Shown: in pieces, positions 60,898 through 64,000 of the stretch
Layout of the letters: the number at the start of each line of letters is the position of its first letter
Numbering within the stretch: position 1 is the first letter of the stretch
NCBI GenBank assembly: GCA_019637355.1
Contig: JAHBVT010000001.1
Location: 2,449,192 to 2,513,191, forward strand
DNA from: Gemmatimonadaceae bacterium
GTDB lineage: Bacteria; Gemmatimonadota; Gemmatimonadetes; Gemmatimonadales; Gemmatimonadaceae
Length of the DNA stretch: 64,000 nt
Direction: 5' to 3'
The notes under the pieces: generated by a model
Seen by the model: only the letters and a program-made list of their open reading frames with translations
What the model was told of the DNA's origin: nothing
Databases searched by the model: none
Program-made: the position numbers and the translations under genes

Positions 60898-61962
60898 CTA
60901 GCGTTGCAGGAGCGTGACGTGACGTCCGTCCCGTTCGTATGTCAGCCCCACAGGGGCGGTGAGGAACTGCAGGACGTCAGACAGCGGCTCCGACGTGAAC
61001 TCGCCGGTCAGCCGCAGGGCGCCCAGGCGCGGGTCCGCCAACTGCAGCTCGATGTCATACCAGCGCGCAATCGTCTCAATGGCCTCGCGCAACGGGACGT
61101 CACGCAGCAGGAGGCGCCCCTCCGCGAACGCGAGATAGTCCGAGACCACCACCGGCTGCCGCCCGAGCGCACCCGTCGCGTTGACGCGCCCGAGCTCTCC
61201 CGGCCGCAAAGTCACGCTGTCGACCGCATCCAGTGCGGCACGGAGCGACACCAACCCTTCCGCGACCACCACCACGGTCGTGGAGTCGCCAGGGAACGCC
61301 CGCACGGTGAATCGCGTGCCAAGGTCGCGCGCCAGTCCCGTTGCGGTATGTACCGTGAACGGACGCGCCTCGTCGTGCCGCACGTCAAAGAGTGCTTCGC
61401 CGTCAAGCCGAACGGTGCGAGCGCCGTCGGTGAAGTCGCTGTCGAGCTGCAGGACACTGCCCGGTGCCAGTGTCACGCGCGAGCCGTCCGCGAGCGTGAT
61501 GTGCGCGCGCTTGCCGCGCGGCGCCGTATAGGTCACCTGAGCGGCGACATCTGTCGGTGCGCCGGACGAAGGTTCGCCGGCTTCGCGCCACGGACCATCC
61601 ACCATCACAGCGACCGCCGCCGCAGCGGCAAGTCCCACCCAGCGCCAGGCCGTCGGCCGACCCTTGCCTGCCTCCGCGCGGTTGCGCCAAGCGAGGCGCC
61701 GGACGCGGTGGGCAGAGCCGTCGCGCGGCACGGGCAGGCCAGCTCGCGCGGCGACGACCTGCCATCGGTCGTCGCCGCTCGCCCTTGCCTCCGACTCGGT
61801 CGCCGGAGCGCCGGACGCCCGCCACGCCCTGATCATGGTCTCGGCCCAGCGTGCCCGCTCCGGAGACGCCGCGAGCGAACGCTTGAAGGCCTCAGCCTCG
61901 TCGGGCGTCAACTCGCCCCCGAGGTATCGTGTCAACAGTTGCCAGTCTTGGTCGGAAATCAC
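60898..61962 (-). CDS. FecR-family anti-sigma/sigma regulator
   Basis: 354 residues. The cytoplasmic N-terminal part (LLTRYLGGELTPDEAEAFKR) is the usual FecR/DUF4880 region, followed by one helix at about 91-107 (WVGLAAAAAVAVMVDG). The periplasmic FecR domain covers about 135-230 (HITLADGSRVTLAPGSVLQL, TATGLARDLGTRFTVRAFPG). An STN-like C-terminal part (RDVPLREAIETIARWYDI, DVLQFLTAPVGLTYERDG) receives the signal from the SusC STN domain. GTG 61962 is chosen as start; ATG 62010 upstream is an alternative adding 16 residues. Confidence 0.9.
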   Translation of the reverse strand: MISDQDWQLLTRYLGGELTPDEAEAFKRSLAASPERARWAETMIRAWRASGAPATESEARASGDDRWQVVAARAGLPVPRDGSAHRVRRLAWRNRAEAGKGRPTAWRWVGLAAAAAVAVMVDGPWREAGEPSSGAPTDVAAQVTYTAPRGKRAHITLADGSRVTLAPGSVLQLDSDFTDGARTVRLDGEALFDVRHDEARPFTVHTATGLARDLGTRFTVRAFPGDSTTVVVVAEGLVSLRAALDAVDSVTLRPGELGRVNATGALGRQPVVVSDYLAFAEGRLLLRDVPLREAIETIARWYDIELQLADPRLGALRLTGEFTSEPLSDVLQFLTAPVGLTYERDGRHVTLLQR

Positions 61963-62033
61963 GGTTTGCCCAGGTGGGGTGTACCTGTGTGACGGCGCAC
62001 CACGGCACATCCCCTACGCGGGTCCTGCGACGG

Positions 62034-62648
62034 CTAGCCGACGGCCCAGCCCGCCGTCACCAAGGCCTCGCGGATTGCGCGCAAAGCGTGCGTCATCTGC
62101 GCCTCGATCGTCTTGGTCGAGATATCGAGCGCCGCCGCAATCTCGGCATAGCTCATGTGCCGATCTCGGCTCATCTCATAGATGGCGCGCCGCCGCGACG
62201 GGAGCGCCTCGACCGTGCGCCGCACCACCCGGGTGAACTCCTCCACCTCGAACGACTCGCTTGGCTGCTGCACGGCGTCCCTTTCGGTCTCCGCCAATCG
62301 ACGGGCCTCGTCCGCCGCCCAGTCGTCGCGTACCTTCTGGTGTGCCGCCAGCGAGAGTGCGCGGTTCCGGGTGGCGGCATAGAGATAGGCCTGCAGCGTC
62401 GAGTGCAGCGCGAGCGCCTCCCGCTTCGTCCACAGCGCGACGAACACGTCCTGTACCAGCTCCTCCGCCAATGCCGCCGATCCGGCGAGCGACGTCGCGA
62501 AGCGCTGGAGCGGTAGCGAGTATGTACGGAACACAGCCTCGAAGGCGGAAGCGTCCCCGTCACGAAGCGCCGCGACCCACCGCGCGTCGCGTGTGCGTCG
62601 CGCCTCGCGGGCGCGTTCCTGCTCCGACAGCCAGTCTGGTGAGCTCAA
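62034..62648 (-). CDS. ECF-subfamily RNA polymerase sigma factor
   Basis: 204 residues with sigma region 2 (DASAFEAVFRTYSLPLQRFA, ELVQDVFVALWTKRE) and region 4 (VVRRTVEALPSRRRAIYEMS, MSYAEIAAALDISTKTIEAQM), and no regions 1 or 3, as in extracytoplasmic-function sigma factors of the FecI-like type. It is followed by fecR and susC and should direct transcription of the operon when the outer receptor binds its ligand. The only plausible start is a TTG at 62648, since no ATG or GTG lies before region 2 in frame. It is the first gene of the 22-kb operon. No promoter could be recognised in front of it. Confidence 0.9.
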   Translation of the reverse strand: MSSPDWLSEQERAREARRTRDARWVAALRDGDASAFEAVFRTYSLPLQRFATSLAGSAALAEELVQDVFVALWTKREALALHSTLQAYLYAATRNRALSLAAHQKVRDDWAADEARRLAETERDAVQQPSESFEVEEFTRVVRRTVEALPSRRRAIYEMSRDRHMSYAEIAAALDISTKTIEAQMTHALRAIREALVTAGWAVG

Positions 62649-63048
62649 CCGTATCGTCTGTACGCGATCGTGGGGGCTTGACGGGACTTTGGAATGGTAT
62701 GGAAATCTTCAAGGCGGAGTGCATTGTGCGGGCTCCACCCTCAAATACGACGGCTGACGGGTTCGAACCCCCTACGCTTGCCGAGAGCGCACGAACCAAG
62801 GAGGTCGAATCACGTCAGACGGCGCGGCTGCGAGGCGGCAAGATGTTCACCCGATTTAATGGACACCGCAACGGCCTAGACGGAAGTTCCGAGCAGGAGG
62901 TGGTCCAGGAAGAAGACAGGACCCCGGGCGTACAGCCAGGAGTTCCGCGCCGAGCCGGCGGCAGCGATGTGGGCGGGGTAGCCGTCTCGGATTCGGCGAC
63001 CGCAGGAATCGTGTCGCCATTCGGGCCGCCGTTTCGCAATCATTCAGT
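62649..63048. other. Gene-free stretch at the right edge of the island
   Basis: No convincing coding sequence, promoter or RNA gene. It holds a perfect 12-bp palindrome GGGTTCGAACCC (62759-62770), which resembles a tRNA T-arm, next to a hairpin-like stretch; a complete tRNA cannot be folded. CATG is absent. The change from island-like to host-like composition must fall here or just before it. Confidence 0.5.
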
Positions 63049-64000
63049 ATGCCCCTCTCGCCGCAGAACCCCGCCCCGCTGGATCCCGCCGACTGGGACG
63101 AGTACCGCCGCCTCGCGCACCGGATGCTCGATGAGTCGCTGGACTACCTCCGCGACGTGCGCGAGCGCCCGACCTGGACGCCCACGCCGGCCGCAGTGAA
63201 GTCCGCGATCCACGACGAGCCGCTGCCGCGGCAGGGGCGCGGTGACGCGGCGGCCTACGACGACTTCCTGCGCCTCGTGCGCCCCTACCCCAACGGCAAC
63301 ATCCACCCGCGCTTCTGGGGTTGGGTGATGGGCACCGGCACGCCGCAGTCGGCGATGGCCGACTTCCTCTCGTCGGTGGTGAACCCGCAGATGGGCGGGC
63401 TCGACCACGCGCCGGTGTACGTGGAGCAGAAGGTGGTGAAGTGGTTCGCCGAGCTGATGGGCTTCCCCAAGACGTCGGGCGGCATCCTCATCAGCGGCGG
63501 CACGATGGCCAACGTGCTCGGCCTCGCGGTGGCGCGGCGTGCGCGCGCCGGCTGGGACATCCGCAAGCTCGGCGTCGCCGGCGGCCCGCCGCTGCGCGTG
63601 TACGCCAGCGGCGAGGTGCACAGTTGGCTGGCCAAGGCCTGCGAGTTCCTCGGGATGGGCAACGAGGCCTTCCGCCGCGTGCCGGCGCGTGGGGATTTCA
63701 CCGTGGACGTAGAAGCGATGGCGCGGCTGATCGCCGAGGACCGTGCCGCGGGCCACGCGCCCGTGTGCATTATCGCGACCGTGGGCACGGTGCAGACCGG
63801 CGCCAGCGACGACCTCGTGGCGCTCGCCGACCTCGCGCAGCGCGAGAAGCTCTGGCTGCACGTGGACGGCGCCTTCGGCGCGATGGCCGCGCTGGCCGAT
63901 GCACCCGAGGCCAAGGCCGCGGTGCGCGGACTCGAGCGCGTCGACTCGGTGGCCTTCGACCTGCATAAGTGGGGCTATATGCCCTTCGACGTGGCGATGC
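63049..64000 (+). CDS. Group II PLP-dependent decarboxylase (aromatic-amino-acid type), partial
   Basis: 317 codons visible, C-terminus beyond the window. PLP-enzyme of the DDC/TDC family, which decarboxylates aromatic or other amino acids. Features: NIHPRFWGWVMGTGTPQSAMA near residue 85, GGILISGGTMANVLGLAVAR, SGEVHSWLAKACEFLGMG, CIIATVGTVQTGASDDL, the PLP-phosphate segment LHVDGAFGAMAAL with the Asp, and DLHKWGYMPFD with the Schiff-base Lys. The ATG at 63049 is preceded by no clear ribosome-binding site, as for other host genes. Substrate unknown. No CATG, so host DNA. Confidence 0.9.
   Translation, partial: MPLSPQNPAPLDPADWDEYRRLAHRMLDESLDYLRDVRERPTWTPTPAAVKSAIHDEPLPRQGRGDAAAYDDFLRLVRPYPNGNIHPRFWGWVMGTGTPQSAMADFLSSVVNPQMGGLDHAPVYVEQKVVKWFAELMGFPKTSGGILISGGTMANVLGLAVARRARAGWDIRKLGVAGGPPLRVYASGEVHSWLAKACEFLGMGNEAFRRVPARGDFTVDVEAMARLIAEDRAAGHAPVCIIATVGTVQTGASDDLVALADLAQREKLWLHVDGAFGAMAALADAPEAKAAVRGLERVDSVAFDLHKWGYMPFDVAM

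Larger units (their letters stand above)
40466..62648. other. Candidate horizontally acquired island (15-gene operon)
   Basis: All genes here are on the minus strand with 1-bp gaps, 4-17-bp overlaps, or gaps of 103 bp at most. CATG is common (about 26 sites) while the flanks are almost free of it. A defective IS481 element marks the left edge. The right edge lies in the 400-bp gene-free stretch 62649-63048. No integrase is present. Confidence 0.7.

Noticed and set aside
62725-62810. A tRNA gene around GGGTTCGAACCC on the minus strand
   Set aside because: An anticodon-like hairpin (CTCGGCA loop) and T-loop are present, but the variable region would be one base, the T-stem has a mismatch, and no D-arm or matching acceptor stem exists.
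62815-63039. Small gene of about 74 codons on the minus strand
   Set aside because: No domain, no start signal, Pro/Arg/Ser-rich; likely chance in GC-rich DNA.

Overview
The window is GC-rich, densely packed bacterial chromosomal DNA. The gene mix suggests a diderm from the Gemmatimonadota or a close relative. It includes TamA/TamB-type outer-membrane biogenesis genes, an RND efflux system with TolC, several Hanks-type kinases (one fused to an ADOP/MacB-type permease), a SusC/SusD pair, and FecR with an ECF sigma factor. The phylum is inferred from gene content; there is no rRNA gene to confirm it. Few genes show a clear Shine-Dalgarno sequence, and many operon neighbours overlap by ATGA or GTGA.

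Layout. 1-7356 (minus): a ferredoxin-NADP reductase-like flavoprotein, then a TamA-like Omp85 protein and a TamB-like protein cut by the window edge. 7464-11252 (plus): Ser/Thr kinase, PduO-type cobalamin adenosyltransferase, aroB, and a primary-type sigma factor. 11379-18725 (plus): a translationally coupled operon of glcD, glcE, glcF, a HAD protein with an altered active site, a YgfZ-like folate-binding protein and a molybdopterin oxidoreductase. 18747-23131: MFS exporter, CaCA antiporter, Plug-domain protein and an M19 dipeptidase-like protein. 23144-29406: a tolC-adaptor-RND efflux operon divergent from a TetR gene, with overlapping promoters and three palindromes between them. 29416-39517: NiCoT-like transporter, MutY with no standard start codon, lipoprotein, membrane kinase, citrate synthase, TauE-like permease, kinase-ADOP fusion and a small membrane protein.

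39550-40461 is a defective IS481-family element in a CTAG target. It lies next to the most unusual part of the window, 40558-62648: fifteen minus-strand genes forming one apparent operon of about 22 kb. In order of transcription they are ECF sigma factor, FecR, SusC (with STN domain), SusD, Big/cupredoxin-like lipoprotein, Tat-exported TldD-like protein, TldE-like protein, thioredoxin-fold protein, M16 peptidase, MoxR ATPase, DUF58, BatA-like, DUF4175-like, DUF4159 and a last membrane protein. The tetranucleotide CATG is almost absent from the flanks (one seen in about 41 kb, counted by eye) but occurs about 26 times in these 22 kb. This points to recent acquisition from another genome.

My hypothesis for the island is substrate sensing and uptake at the outer membrane (SusC/SusD, FecR, ECF sigma), coupled to processing of a peptide or peptide-like compound (TldD/TldE, M16) and to a MoxR/von Willebrand-type module in the envelope. 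Both Tld subunits lack the family's metal-binding HExxxH motif. The last gene, 63049 to the window end, is a PLP-dependent decarboxylase and again looks like host DNA.
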